The notes: generated from the letters alone by a model not told the origin. 45,528 nucleotides of DNA from Desulfovibrio sp. (GCF_019424165.1 NZ_JAHZAA010000011.1:26077-71604); one strand, 5' to 3'. Shown: positions 7,869-17,138, counted from the stretch's first letter. Numbers and translations are program-made.

Positions 7869-9452
7869 TCATTTTTTTCTGCCCTTGCCCGGAGGGGTCA
7901 GCATGCGCACGGCGCGCACCTCGTCAATGCGGCGCTTGTCCATACGGGTAATTTCCAGCTCCCATCCCTGATAATGCAGGCGTTCGCCCTTTTCAGGGAT
8001 GCGCCCAAGCCGCTCCAGAATAAAGCCCGCCAGAGTAGCGCTGGACAGACGCTTGGGCAGGCTGATGCCGAGCCAGCTTGCGAACAGGTCTACCGTAAGG
8101 CGCCCCGGCATGACCCAACTACCGTCAGGGCGTCGGCAGGCCTCCGGCCCGGCGGGCATGTCGCCCATCTGCCCGGCCAGTACGCTCAGCAGTTCCGCCG
8201 GGGTGATCACGCCCACCACGCTGCCGTACTCATCCCGCACAAAGGAAAGAGGCGTGGGATGTGTGCGAAAATCCTCCATAATCACATGCAGGGGCGTATG
8301 CTCAAAAATGGTGGGCGCAGGGCGTATGTAAGACTTGAGATCCCAGGTTCCTTCGGCCGCGCAGTCGCCGCGCTCAAGGATATCACCGGGATGCACCACG
8401 CCGAGCACCTCATCCGTATCACGCCGTAATACGGGCAGCCAGGCCAGACGCGACGAGGCGGCGTAATGGCTCACGGTCTTGCGGTCAGCATTGCTGTCCA
8501 GCCAGTTCACACGCTGGCGCGGAACCATGATGAACCGTGCCGTGCGCCCACCAAGGCGTATGACCCGGGCCAGCATATCCCGCTCTTTGGGCGCAAAAAG
8601 CTGTTCTTTTTCTCCTCCGGCCAGGGCCGCAGCATCAAGCTGGGCATCGCCCTGCCCCGGGGCGTTGCCCCCAAGAATATTCAGGATGACGCGGGCCGTG
8701 GATTCGCGCATGTCGCGCATGCTGAAGCGCCTGCGCCGGTTGCGCAATGCCCACTGGTTGCACGCTTCCACCATGATGGAAAAAACAATGGCCGCGTACA
8801 TATAGCCCTTGGGAATGTGAAAGCCCAGGCCATCGGCCAGCAAGCTCAAGCCGATCATCAGCAAAAAGCCGAGGCACAGCACGATGACGGTGGGATGCCG
8901 CTCCATAAAATTGAGCAAAGGCGCCGCTGCCAGCAGCATGATGCCCATGGCGATGACCACAGCCAGCATCATGATGGTCACGTGCTCCACCATACCCACA
9001 GCCGTGATGATGGAATCAAGAGAAAATACGGCGTCCAGCACCACTATCTGAAAAATGACCTGCCAGAAATCCGCATGATGCCCAGAGTCCCCGGCATATC
9101 GGCCGCTATGGCCTTCCAGACGGTCATGCAGCTCCATGGTTCCCTTGAGCAGCAGAAAAACGCCCCCGGCCATGAGTATGAGGTCGCGGGCGGCAAATCC
9201 GTGCCCCCCCAGTTCAAACAGGGGTGTGGTCAGTGTGGCCAGACGCGCCATGACGGTAAGCAGCAGCATGCGCATAAGCAGGGCCAGACCAAGGCCCACC
9301 AAAAAAGCCTGCCGTTTGCGTTCACCGGGCAACCGACCGACAAGAATGGAAATAAAAACCAGGTTATCCACCCCGAGCACCACTTCAAGCAGTACAAGCG
9401 TACCCAGACCGGCCCAGGCAGAAAGGTGTGTCACCCATGAAAAGTCGAACAT
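7869..9452 (-). CDS. TerC family integral membrane protein with CBS pair and CorC/HlyC domain
   Basis: The product is 527 residues. Residues 1 to about 235 form a TerC-type membrane domain with several hydrophobic helices and the acidic membrane motif GVDNLVF. A pair of CBS domains follows (about 300-430, with RDTDEVLGVVHPGDIL and YGSVVGVITPAELL), then a C-terminal CorC/HlyC transporter-associated domain (about 440-520). Such fusions (YoaE/YegH type) are thought to move or sense metal ions in the inner membrane; the ion is not known here. I start at the ATG at 9452, which has GGAG upstream and begins directly before the first helix. A frame extension to 9509 lacks a ribosome site. Confidence 0.85.
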   Translation of the reverse strand: MFDFSWVTHLSAWAGLGTLVLLEVVLGVDNLVFISILVGRLPGERKRQAFLVGLGLALLMRMLLLTVMARLATLTTPLFELGGHGFAARDLILMAGGVFLLLKGTMELHDRLEGHSGRYAGDSGHHADFWQVIFQIVVLDAVFSLDSIITAVGMVEHVTIMMLAVVIAMGIMLLAAAPLLNFMERHPTVIVLCLGFLLMIGLSLLADGLGFHIPKGYMYAAIVFSIMVEACNQWALRNRRRRFSMRDMRESTARVILNILGGNAPGQGDAQLDAAALAGGEKEQLFAPKERDMLARVIRLGGRTARFIMVPRQRVNWLDSNADRKTVSHYAASSRLAWLPVLRRDTDEVLGVVHPGDILERGDCAAEGTWDLKSYIRPAPTIFEHTPLHVIMEDFRTHPTPLSFVRDEYGSVVGVITPAELLSVLAGQMGDMPAGPEACRRPDGSWVMPGRLTVDLFASWLGISLPKRLSSATLAGFILERLGRIPEKGERLHYQGWELEITRMDKRRIDEVRAVRMLTPPGKGRKK

Positions 9453-9520
9453 AGTGTCACGCTCCGGGGCAATTGCCCCTTCTTGCGGAATGACGGATAT
9501 GGCGCCCATTGCCGGGCCCC

Positions 9521-9560
9521 GAAAAAAAAGACAAAAGAGGGCCGAACGCCCCCTTTTGTC
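9521..9560 (-). terminator. intrinsic terminator of the rpsB-tsf operon
   Basis: Read on the minus strand, GACAAAAGGGGGC pairs with GCCCTCTTTTGTC (one mismatch; plus-strand arms 9530-9542 and 9548-9560) and is followed by eight T. This is a strong terminator about 180 bases after tsf. Confidence 0.8.
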
Positions 9561-9737
9561 AGTAAATTGCCGTTGCCGCCGGCATCAGGTGGTTCTCGAC
9601 TTCCGTTGCAAGGCGCAGGGCGCGCCGGATGTGGACGGAAAACGGAAAACCGCAATGCCGTTGCAAGTATGCGCTCAAAAGCGCCCGGCATGTGGCCGGA
9701 TCAGATGGCTGATCCGGCTCGGACAAGTCAGATGTCA

Positions 9738-10598
9738 TTACTCGGCAGCGAGCTGGATGCGTTCAAAGCCGGTAACAGTGATTTCATCGCCCACGGCCTT
9801 GCCCGTTTCACGCACGACATCGGTAATGGTCTTTTTGTCGTCGCGAATGAAGGGCTGTTCCATAAGGCACACTTCTTTCTGGTATTTTTTCACCGCACCG
9901 TCAGCAATCTTGTCAACGATATTGGCGGGCTTGCCTTCTTCCAGGGCCTTCTGGCGATACACTTCGCGCTCACGTTCCACAGCGGCCTGGTCAAGGCTTG
10001 CGGCATCAAGGGCCATGGGGCTGGCAGCAGCCACCTGCATGGCGATATTTTTGGCAAGTTCCTGCACTTCGGGCTTGTTTACGCTTTCAGCCTTGCCGCA
10101 GGTCAGGAAAGCCAGCACGCCGATCTTGCCGTTGGCGTGGATGTACTGACCCACCAGGGAGTTTTCGCAGGGCTTGGCGTGACGGGCAAACTTGCCGAGC
10201 TGCATGTTTTCGCCCACAGAGGCGATGAGCTGGGTCACTTCTTCACCCATAAGGGCTTCAAGGGCAGCGGCATCGGCGGGGGCGTTGTCGAGCACGCTTT
10301 TGGCCACCTTGGCGGCCATGTCCTGGAACTGGTCGCCGCGGGCCACAAAGTCGGTTTCGCACAGCAGCGAAGCCATGGCCACGGTCTTGCCGTCATCGCT
10401 CAGAGCCACGGTTACAAGGCCTTCGCTGGTGGCGCGACCGGACTTTTTGGCAGCCTTGGCCATGCCCTTCTGGCGCAGCCAGTCAACAGCCTTTTCCAGG
10501 TCGCCTTCCACTTCCACCAGGGCTTTCTTGCAGTCCATCATGCCCGCGCCGGTCATTTCGCGCAGTTCTTTCACCATCTGAGCACTGATAGCAGCCAT
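9738..10598 (-). CDS. tsf: translation elongation factor Ts
   Basis: EF-Ts is the cytoplasmic guanine-nucleotide exchange factor that regenerates EF-Tu-GTP. The 286-residue product begins MAAISAQMVKEL and carries the family signature TGAGMMDCKKAL at residues 16-27. The N-terminal UBA-like domain is followed by the dimerisation core, including LCETDFVAR. The start at 10598 has GGAGAA five bases upstream; the frame continues further 5' but without support. It lies downstream of rpsB in the usual bacterial order, separated by a 138-base spacer containing a hairpin. Confidence 0.96.
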   Translation of the reverse strand: MAAISAQMVKELREMTGAGMMDCKKALVEVEGDLEKAVDWLRQKGMAKAAKKSGRATSEGLVTVALSDDGKTVAMASLLCETDFVARGDQFQDMAAKVAKSVLDNAPADAAALEALMGEEVTQLIASVGENMQLGKFARHAKPCENSLVGQYIHANGKIGVLAFLTCGKAESVNKPEVQELAKNIAMQVAAASPMALDAASLDQAAVEREREVYRQKALEEGKPANIVDKIADGAVKKYQKEVCLMEQPFIRDDKKTITDVVRETGKAVGDEITVTGFERIQLAAE

Positions 10599-10675
10599 TG
10601 TATTCTCCAAATGCGTCCGGCCTGCAGCCGGAGTTATCAAAATTACTTCCTGAATTGCGGAGGTGCATCCAAAAC

Positions 10676-10711
10676 GGGGCAGCGCAGCCATAAATCAGGT
10701 TGCGCTGCCCC
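10676..10711 (-). promoter_or_regulatory. hairpin in the rpsB-tsf spacer
   Basis: Perfect 11-bp arms GGGGCAGCGCA (10676-10686) and TGCGCTGCCCC (10701-10711) flank a 14-base loop. On the minus strand it is followed by GTTTTGG, a weak T-tract. It may be a partial terminator that lowers tsf relative to rpsB, or an RNA-stability element. Confidence 0.5.
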
Positions 10712-10736
10712 CAGGAATGCGAAAGCAGAAAACCGA

Positions 10737-11513
10737 CTATTGGGCGGGAGCAGCCTCGGCAGCAGCTTCAGCAGCGGCGCCCTTTTGCATGGCTTCTTCA
10801 GCGTTGGCGGTTTCGCCCTTGTGGTCCTTGCCCATAGCTTCGCCTTCCATGCAGGCTTCGGCAAAGGCGGCCACAAAAAGCTTGATGGCGCGGATGGCGT
10901 CATCGTTGCCGGGAATAATATAGTCGATGACATCGGGGTCGCAGTTGGTGTCGGTGACAGCAATGATCGGGATGCCGAGCTTGCGGCATTCCTTGACGGC
11001 GATGTCTTCGCGATGGGGGTCGATGATAAAGGCAATCTGGGGCAGGCGATCCATATTCTTGATGCCGCCGAGGGTTTCTTCCAGCTTGGCAAGCTCACGT
11101 TCCAGAAGCAGGATTTCCTTTTTCTGGTAACGGTTGATGCTGCCGTCGGAAAACATGCTTTCAAGCTTCTTCAGGCGGTCAACGCTCTTCTGAATGGTGA
11201 CAAAGTTGGTGAGCGTGCCGCCCATCCAGCGATTGGTCACAAAGAACTGCCCGGCGCGTCCGGCTTCAGCGGCCACGGCCTCCTGGGCCTGGCGCTTGGT
11301 GCCGATGAAAAGGACCTTGCCGCCCTTGGCCACAACGTCCACAACCTTGTCGTGGGCAATGCGGAAGAGTTTTACGGTCTGCTGCAGGTCGATAATATGG
11401 ATACCGTTGCGCGCACCGAAAATGTAAGGACGCATCTTGGGGTTCCAGCGGCGGGTCTGGTGACCGAAATGCACGCCGGTTTCCAGCATTTGCTTCATGC
11501 TGACGTAAGCCAT
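10737..11513 (-). CDS. rpsB: 30S ribosomal protein S2
   Basis: S2 is a primary structural protein of the small ribosomal subunit and helps recruit S1. The 258-residue product begins MAYVSMKQMLETGVHFGHQT, which is diagnostic for S2, and includes RWNPKM, VDIVAKGGKVLFIGTK-type and NRWMGGTLTN motifs. The C-terminus has an alanine- and glutamate-rich tail of about 25 residues. GGAGGA lies just before the ATG at 11513, so the longer open frame upstream is not used. First gene of rpsB-tsf. Confidence 0.96.
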   Translation of the reverse strand: MAYVSMKQMLETGVHFGHQTRRWNPKMRPYIFGARNGIHIIDLQQTVKLFRIAHDKVVDVVAKGGKVLFIGTKRQAQEAVAAEAGRAGQFFVTNRWMGGTLTNFVTIQKSVDRLKKLESMFSDGSINRYQKKEILLLERELAKLEETLGGIKNMDRLPQIAFIIDPHREDIAVKECRKLGIPIIAVTDTNCDPDVIDYIIPGNDDAIRAIKLFVAAFAEACMEGEAMGKDHKGETANAEEAMQKGAAAEAAAEAAPAQ

Positions 11514-11821
11514 GGGGATTCCTCCAAAGGGTTGTTTTCTTCCACCCACGCCCTGACCCTGCAACCCGACGTCGCGCCTGAGCACGAGTATGAACGCCGC
11601 CACACGCGGCATTCCGCCGGGCACCCCGGGCCGCTGCCTGGGTGTGCTTGATGGAAAGGGTGTACATACATGATCACCGCGGGCTTGGCAAGCATTGATG
11701 CGGGCTTTCCGCGAAAAACGGCGGCGGGCGGGCCGCCCCTTTTCAAAGTCTGAAGCAGCCCTTATAGTCAAGATTCATCTGCCGCAAAAATACAAGACAA
11801 AAAATATCCGCAGGAAAAAAC
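11514..11821. other. divergent spacer between rpsB and the M16 peptidase gene
   Basis: No gene is visible here. It must hold both promoters. On the minus strand a possible -10 TATAAG lies near 11762, which would give rpsB a leader of about 240 bases. A GC-rich inverted repeat (around 11728-11746) lies in that leader. rpsB leaders are commonly regulated by S2, but no specific S2 site can be assigned. Confidence 0.35.
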
Positions 11822-14734
11822 ATGAACAATCACGGCTTTACCCTGATCACCGAACAGCAGTTGCGCGAAGTGGACGGCACCGCCCGCCTGTGGCGGCACG
11901 AAGCTACCGGCGCCCAGCTGCTTTCCATCAGCAATACGGACGAAAACAAATGCTTTGGCGTGAGCTTTCGCACGCCGCCCACCGATTCCACCGGTGTGGC
12001 TCATATTCTGGAACATTCCGTTCTCTGCGGGTCTGACAAATATCCCGTCAAGGAACCGTTTGTGGAGTTGCTCAAAGGCTCCCTGCAAACCTTCCTCAAT
12101 GCCTTTACCTTTCCGGACAAAACCTGCTACCCGGTTGCAAGCTGCAACCTGCGCGACTTTTACAATCTCATCGACGTCTATATCGACGCCGTTTTTCACC
12201 CGCGCATCAACGAAGACATTTTCAAGCAGGAAGGCTGGCATGTGGACGCCCCCGCTGCGGACGGCCCCTGGGCCTACAAGGGCGTTGTCTATAATGAAAT
12301 GAAGGGTGTGTACTCCTCGCCGGACTCCGTGCTTGCCGAGCAGAGCCAGCAATCCCTTTTTCCCGACACGCTGTACAGCCTCGACTCCGGCGGCAACCCC
12401 CAGTGCATCCCCGACCTTACCTACGAGGCGTTTTGCGACTTCCACAGCCGCTATTACCACCCGAGCAATGCCCGCTTTTTCTTCTGGGGCGATGACCCGG
12501 AAGCTGAGCGGCTGCGCCTTGCGGGCCAGGCCCTGGAAAAATATACGGCGCGCCCGGTGGATTCCACCGTCCCTCTGCAAGAACGTCTCGACACGCCGCG
12601 CCATATCGAGGTTGCCTATGCGGCCTCCGAAGGCGAAAAGCGCGCGCTGTTCACGGTCAACTGGCTGCTTGGCGAGCGCGGCGACGTGGATCAGGCCCTG
12701 CTGATGGAGATGCTTGAGCACATCCTTGAAGGGCTGCCCGGCTCTCCCCTGCGCAAGGCGCTCATCGCCTCGGGCCTTGGTGAAGACACCACTGGCTGCG
12801 GGCTGGAAACCGACCTCCGCCAGATGTACTACTCCACCGGTCTCAAGGGCTTGGCGCCCAGAGATGTTCCGGCGGCCGAAATACTCATTTTTGAAACCCT
12901 GGCCCAACTGGCCGAGGAGGGCATCCCCGCTGCCGCCGTGGAAGCTGCGGTCAACACTGTAGAATTCGCCTACCGTGAAAACAATTCCGGCCGCTTCCCG
13001 CGCGGGCTTTCAGCCATGATCCAGTCGCTGTCCACCTGGCTGTATGATGGCGACCCCCTGGCTCCCCTGGCGTGGGAGGCTCCTCTTGCCGCCCTTAAAA
13101 AGCGGATCGAAGCGGGCGAACCCGTATTTGAACAGGCCATCAAAGACTGGTTTCTGAACAATAACCATCGCGCCACCGTGGTCCTGCTGCCGGATACGGG
13201 CCTTGGCAAAACCCGTGATGAGGCGGAAAAAGCCCGTGTGGACGCGGTGCAGGCCGCAGCCGGCCCCGAAGAACGCGCTGCCGTGGCCGCCGACACCCTG
13301 CGCCTTGAAGAAGTGCAGAGCGCCCCCGACAGCCCGGAGGCGCTGGCGACCATTCCGGCCCTTGGGCTTGAGGACCTGCCGAAGCACAACGCCCCCATCC
13401 CCCGCAATGTGGTGGAAGTGCCAGAGGCCATCCTGAGCCACGAACTGCCCACCCAGGGTGTTGCTTACACCACTGTCCTGCTGCCGCTGGATAACGTGCC
13501 TGACCGCCTTGTCCCCCTGTTGCCGCTCTTTGCCCGCAGCCTCACAGAAATGGGGACGGCGCGCCGCGACTTTACGGAGCTTGGGGCGCTCATGGCCGCC
13601 AAGACCGGCGGCGTGGGGGCCGACCCCCTGCTGGGAACCGTGCGCGAAAGCCGCAAGACCGTCAGCTATCTGGCCGTTTCCGGCAAAACAGTGTATGACA
13701 AACTGCCTGATTTATTTGACATCATACATGAAATCCTGCTTGAGCCCCTGGCCGACCAAAAAGTGATCGAAGAGCGCATGGGCCAGATGCTGCTTGAAAC
13801 CAAGGCCCGCCTGGAAAACGCCCTTCAGTCCGCCGGGCATGCGGCCGTAAGCGCGCGCCTGCGGGCGCGTTATACCGGCGCAGGCGCTCTGGCCGAGCGC
13901 ACCACGGGCCTGAGCTACCTTGAAAGCGTGCGCGCCATGCTTGGCCGTATGGAAAAAGAACCGCAGGCGCTCATGGCCGACCTTGAAGAGCTTCGCACCC
14001 GCATCGTGGCGCGTCCCGGCGCGGTCTTTGACTGCACCGCCGAGGCTTCCGGCCTGTCCCAGGCTGAGAATCACGCCCGCCGCCTGTTGCAGGCCCTGCC
14101 CCAGTTGCGCCCCGGCGCGGCGGGCGGCATTGGCGAAAGCCCCATGCGCCTGCCTGCGGCCGAAGCCTTCATCGCTCCGGCGCAGATCAACTATGTGGGC
14201 AAGGCCGCCAACATCTACGACCAGGGTTATATATATCACGGTTCTGCCAGCGTTATCCTGCGCTACCTGCGCATGGGCTACCTGTGGGAACGCGTGCGTG
14301 TGCGCGGCGGCGCGTACGGGGCGTTCTGCAACCTGGACCGTCTGGGCGGCACCCTTGTCTGCGCCTCCTACCGCGACCCCAATGTGGAAGCCACGCTGGA
14401 GGCCTTTGACGGCATGGCCGGCTTCCTGCGCGGCTTTACACCCGACAAGGCCCAGCTTACCCAGGCCATCGTGGGCGCCATAGGCGATCTGGACAGCTAC
14501 CTGCTGCCCGACGCCAAGGGCGCGCAGTCTCTGGCCCGCTGGCTCACCAACGACACGGACGCCGCCCGCGCGCTCATGCGCGAGGAAATCCTTTCCACCA
14601 CCGAAAAGCACTTCCGCGATTTCGCGGACGTGCTGGACGAAGCCGCGGCCAAGGGACACATATGCGTGCTTGGCGGCCCCAAGGCCGAGGCTGCCGCCGT
14701 GGAACACGGATGGGAAAGCAGCAGGCTGATATAA
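11822..14734 (+). CDS. M16C zinc metalloprotease (presequence-protease-like insulinase family)
   Basis: The 970-residue product has the inverted zinc motif HxxEH (HILEH, residues 61-65), with a downstream glutamate candidate in NEMKG. Two tandem M16 modules are separated by an M16C-associated linker domain (about 470-720). The size and the context VAHILEHSVLCGSDKYPVKEPF-like (quoted in part) match the PreP/Cym1 type, which degrades short unfolded peptides inside a closed chamber. No signal peptide is evident, so it is probably cytoplasmic. AGGA at 11811-11814 supports the ATG at 11822. A strong hairpin follows the stop codon. Confidence 0.92.
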   Translation: MNNHGFTLITEQQLREVDGTARLWRHEATGAQLLSISNTDENKCFGVSFRTPPTDSTGVAHILEHSVLCGSDKYPVKEPFVELLKGSLQTFLNAFTFPDKTCYPVASCNLRDFYNLIDVYIDAVFHPRINEDIFKQEGWHVDAPAADGPWAYKGVVYNEMKGVYSSPDSVLAEQSQQSLFPDTLYSLDSGGNPQCIPDLTYEAFCDFHSRYYHPSNARFFFWGDDPEAERLRLAGQALEKYTARPVDSTVPLQERLDTPRHIEVAYAASEGEKRALFTVNWLLGERGDVDQALLMEMLEHILEGLPGSPLRKALIASGLGEDTTGCGLETDLRQMYYSTGLKGLAPRDVPAAEILIFETLAQLAEEGIPAAAVEAAVNTVEFAYRENNSGRFPRGLSAMIQSLSTWLYDGDPLAPLAWEAPLAALKKRIEAGEPVFEQAIKDWFLNNNHRATVVLLPDTGLGKTRDEAEKARVDAVQAAAGPEERAAVAADTLRLEEVQSAPDSPEALATIPALGLEDLPKHNAPIPRNVVEVPEAILSHELPTQGVAYTTVLLPLDNVPDRLVPLLPLFARSLTEMGTARRDFTELGALMAAKTGGVGADPLLGTVRESRKTVSYLAVSGKTVYDKLPDLFDIIHEILLEPLADQKVIEERMGQMLLETKARLENALQSAGHAAVSARLRARYTGAGALAERTTGLSYLESVRAMLGRMEKEPQALMADLEELRTRIVARPGAVFDCTAEASGLSQAENHARRLLQALPQLRPGAAGGIGESPMRLPAAEAFIAPAQINYVGKAANIYDQGYIYHGSASVILRYLRMGYLWERVRVRGGAYGAFCNLDRLGGTLVCASYRDPNVEATLEAFDGMAGFLRGFTPDKAQLTQAIVGAIGDLDSYLLPDAKGAQSLARWLTNDTDAARALMREEILSTTEKHFRDFADVLDEAAAKGHICVLGGPKAEAAAVEHGWESSRLI

Positions 14735-14747
14735 AAAGACACTAAAA

Positions 14748-14789
14748 CGGGACCGGCCTGGGTGCGCTGACGCGCCCAGGCCGGTCCCG
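14748..14789. terminator. hairpin after M16 peptidase gene
   Basis: CGGGACCGGCCTGGG (14748-14762) is exactly complementary to 14775-14789, with further pairing in the 12-base interior. No T-run follows on the plus strand; on the minus strand it is followed by GTTTTAG. It sits 14 bases after the stop and 20 bases before the next ATG. Confidence 0.55.
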
Positions 14790-14808
14790 GAACACAAGCT
14801 GCACCACA

Positions 14809-15702
14809 ATGCTTTCCTCCAGCCCGCCACCTTGCGCCCCGCCCGCGCCATCCCCGGCAGAAACACATGCCGCCTTTCTTGCCGGGCATCCCCTTGCCGG
14901 GCGCATTGCCGCGCCCTCTTTTGTCATCCCGGCCGGTGTGGCAGAAAATGCCCGTTTTCTCGCGGGCCGTGTGGATGAGGTTGCGCTGTGCCTGTTTGAA
15001 TTCCGCGCCTGCCAGGAATACACTTCCACCGAGCTGCCGCCGGCTCTGGCCTCCCTGCCTCTGCGCTGGCATGCCCACCTGCCGGTGGATCTTCCCTGGC
15101 CCAAGCCCCCGGCCGCACGCCAGGCCAATCCCGCACGTCAGGCCGCATGTGCGGCGGCGGCTGTCATCACGCGGCTCATGACTCTTGTACCCGGCCTTGT
15201 TCCGCGCGTGGCGGTGCTGCACCCGCCCGAAGGCCCGCCCGCCCTGCAGCGCACCTTGCTGGCTGATTTTGCAAAGCACTGGCAAAACGGGGCAGAAAAT
15301 CCGAAAGACCTGCCCCCCCTGCGCCCTGTTCCCATCTTGCTGGAAAACGTGGCGCACAGCGATGTGGCCTGCCTTGGCGAAGACTTTCTTCATGATCACG
15401 GGCTGGGGCTTTGTCTGGACGTAGGACATCTCCTCGGCTATGCTCAAGAAAAGCTGCTGCATTCGGCCCTGCCCTCACAGGCGGGCCTGCTGCACTGGAG
15501 CGCACCCGGCAAGGGCGATCAGCACCTGCCGCTCACGGCTCTCACTCCCGCGCAAAGACGCATTGCGCGGCACATCATGGCTGACGCCCCGCGCACGGCC
15601 ACACATCTGGTAGAAGTTTTCAAGTGGGAAGGCCTGGCGGCTTCCCTGCCTGTTCTGGCAGCCCTTGCCACCGGTGAAACGCCGGATGCGTCCGGGGGCT
15701 GA
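14809..15702 (+). CDS. cbiR: AP-endonuclease-like TIM barrel, probable cobamide-remodeling phosphodiesterase CbiR
   Basis: The 297-residue product has a xylose-isomerase/AP-endonuclease-2 barrel layout. A strand with FVIPAGVAENARFL and VDEVALCLFE is followed by RWHAHLPVDLPW, then LENV, then CLDVGHLLGYA and HWSAPGKGDQHLPL, which supply the usual Glu, Asp and His metal ligands. CbiR enzymes of this superfamily remove the lower ligand of cobamides so that it can be replaced. I assign CbiR from overall resemblance, not from a search. A sugar isomerase or another hydrolase of the same fold is possible. The first 20 residues are proline-rich, the ribosome site is weak, and the true start may be slightly downstream. 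Confidence 0.55.
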   Translation: MLSSSPPPCAPPAPSPAETHAAFLAGHPLAGRIAAPSFVIPAGVAENARFLAGRVDEVALCLFEFRACQEYTSTELPPALASLPLRWHAHLPVDLPWPKPPAARQANPARQAACAAAAVITRLMTLVPGLVPRVAVLHPPEGPPALQRTLLADFAKHWQNGAENPKDLPPLRPVPILLENVAHSDVACLGEDFLHDHGLGLCLDVGHLLGYAQEKLLHSALPSQAGLLHWSAPGKGDQHLPLTALTPAQRRIARHIMADAPRTATHLVEVFKWEGLAASLPVLAALATGETPDASGG

Positions 15703-15779
15703 AGGCAAAAGCAAAGCCATGCGGCGTATATATCCGCCGTGCAATCAGGGGCATCGGCCTCGGGAGGATGAACACAGCA

Positions 15780-16823
15780 ATGCTGCCCACTGCCGAACTT
15801 GTCGCCAATATGAAACAATGGCGACAATCACTGGACAAAGACGACCGCTGGTGCATCCTTATCAATGCCGACCCCGATGCCCTGGCCTCGGCGCTGGCAC
15901 TGAGGCGCATTCTGCTGCCGCGGGTGCACAATGCCGACATTGCGCGCATCAACGAGGTCACCCGGCCCGACAACCTTGCCATGATACGCTACCTGCGCAT
16001 CCCGGTACGCGTATGGCAGGCGGAAAAGGCCGATCAATACACCCGCTTTGCCATTGTGGATTCCCAGCCGCATCATCACAAGTCTTTTTGCGGCGTTGTC
16101 TTTGACTGCGTTATCGACCACCACCCCCTGCCCTCCAACGCAGACAACTCGCCGTATTCGCCCGACGCCTATTGCGACATTCGCCCAGGTCTCGGGGCTA
16201 CCAGCACCATGATGACCCGCTATATGCAGGGGCTGCGCATGCGTCCCGGCCCCAGGCTGGCCACCGCCCTGCTGTACGGCATACGCACCGACACGGGCGC
16301 TTTCGAACGTTCGGGCGATGAGGACGACCTTCGCGCGTACCAGTGGCTTTCACGCCATGCGGACAACAATCTTCTGCGGCGCATTGTGCGCAGTGAATAC
16401 CTGCGCGACTGGCTGCCGCTTTTTTCGCGCGCCTTCCGCAGCCTTACCGACTGCCGTGGCAGCGGGGCCTTTGCCTGGCTCAATGAAGTCAACAGCGCCG
16501 ACCTGCTGGTGGCCGTAGCGGATTTTTTCACCCGTGTGCACGGGCTGAAGTGGATTGCGGTGAGCGGCATTGTGGGCAAAACCGTCATCGTCATCTTTCG
16601 CGGCGACGGCGGGCGCGACATCGGCCGCCTGGCTGACGCCTGCTTTTACGATGTGGGGCAGGCCGGGGGCCATCGCAACATGGGCAGGGCGGAATTTCCG
16701 CTGGCGGCAGTTCCGGAAAACATCAAGGTGGCGGACTTTGTGCTGAAGCGCCTGCAAACGCGCAAGCTGCGCCGTGCTACATCTCCTGCGGGTGAAGACA
16801 AGGACAGCGCCGATACACCCTAG
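15780..16823 (+). CDS. DHH family phosphoesterase (NrnA/RecJ-like)
   Basis: This is a manganese-dependent phosphoesterase of about 347 residues. The DHH motifs appear in order: DPDALASA at 31-38, DSQPHHH near 95, DHH at 113-115 and GIRTDTGAF near 163. A C-terminal DHHA1 domain with GGHRNMGRAEF binds substrate. The NrnA branch degrades nanoRNAs and pAp, which suits this protein, but cyclic dinucleotide or other substrates are possible. The ATG at 15768 sits directly against GGGAGG and cannot use it, so the ATG at 15780 is preferred. It follows the CbiR-like gene by 77 bases and is closed by a terminator at 16893. Confidence 0.85.
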   Translation: MLPTAELVANMKQWRQSLDKDDRWCILINADPDALASALALRRILLPRVHNADIARINEVTRPDNLAMIRYLRIPVRVWQAEKADQYTRFAIVDSQPHHHKSFCGVVFDCVIDHHPLPSNADNSPYSPDAYCDIRPGLGATSTMMTRYMQGLRMRPGPRLATALLYGIRTDTGAFERSGDEDDLRAYQWLSRHADNNLLRRIVRSEYLRDWLPLFSRAFRSLTDCRGSGAFAWLNEVNSADLLVAVADFFTRVHGLKWIAVSGIVGKTVIVIFRGDGGRDIGRLADACFYDVGQAGGHRNMGRAEFPLAAVPENIKVADFVLKRLQTRKLRRATSPAGEDKDSADTP

Positions 16824-16892
16824 ACACACCATAGTAAAATATCCCCCGCACAGCTTGCGCTGCGCCGCATGGCGGGGCCGTTTCCAACAGCA

Positions 16893-16922
16893 AGACAGGC
16901 TCCCTGATTGGGGAGCCTGTCT
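16893..16922. terminator. terminator-like hairpin between convergent genes
   Basis: AGACAGGCTCCC (16893-16904) and GGGAGCCTGTCT (16911-16922) form a perfect 12-bp stem with a 6-base loop. It lies between the end of the DHH gene (plus) and the end of the autotransporter (minus). The flanking A-run on the plus strand (16927-16931) gives a T-run only upstream on the minus strand, so orientation is unclear. Confidence 0.6.
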
Positions 16923-16943
16923 GCATAAAAACAGCATCCATGC

Positions 16944-17018
16944 CCCGATGCGGCTAACATCGGGCCAGATGGATTTCTGCGGGGCATCCATCTGGCGGAA
17001 AGATGACTTTCGCCGCCT
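16944..17018. repeat. cluster of three adjacent hairpins
   Basis: CCCGATG/CATCGGG (16944-16950/16958-16964), then CCAGATGGAT/ATCCATCTGG (16965-16974/16986-16995), then GGCGGAAAG/CTTTCGCC (about 16995-17014, one bulge) follow each other with no gap. With the hairpin at 16893-16922, four stems occupy about 125 bases of a gene-free stretch. A structured RNA or a composite bidirectional terminator would fit. Confidence 0.5.
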
Positions 17019-17138
17019 GGAACATTTCATCCTTAGAAATACCCTGCAAGAATTTGTCTCCAAATCCTTGTCGCCAAATGATTTGACTATAGGGTGGCTT
17101 TGCCGACCGTTAAGCAATTATTTGGAGCGTTAATTGCC

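Noticed and set aside
8466..9440. 324-codon plus-strand frame
   Set aside because: Antisense to the TerC-family gene; His/Gln-rich composition typical of a shadow frame.
9483..11651. 722-codon plus-strand open frame
   Set aside because: It is antisense to tsf and rpsB, both certain genes; the frame is open only because of GC-rich codon use.
13712..14866. 384-codon minus-strand frame
   Set aside because: Antisense to the M16 peptidase gene, without family resemblance.
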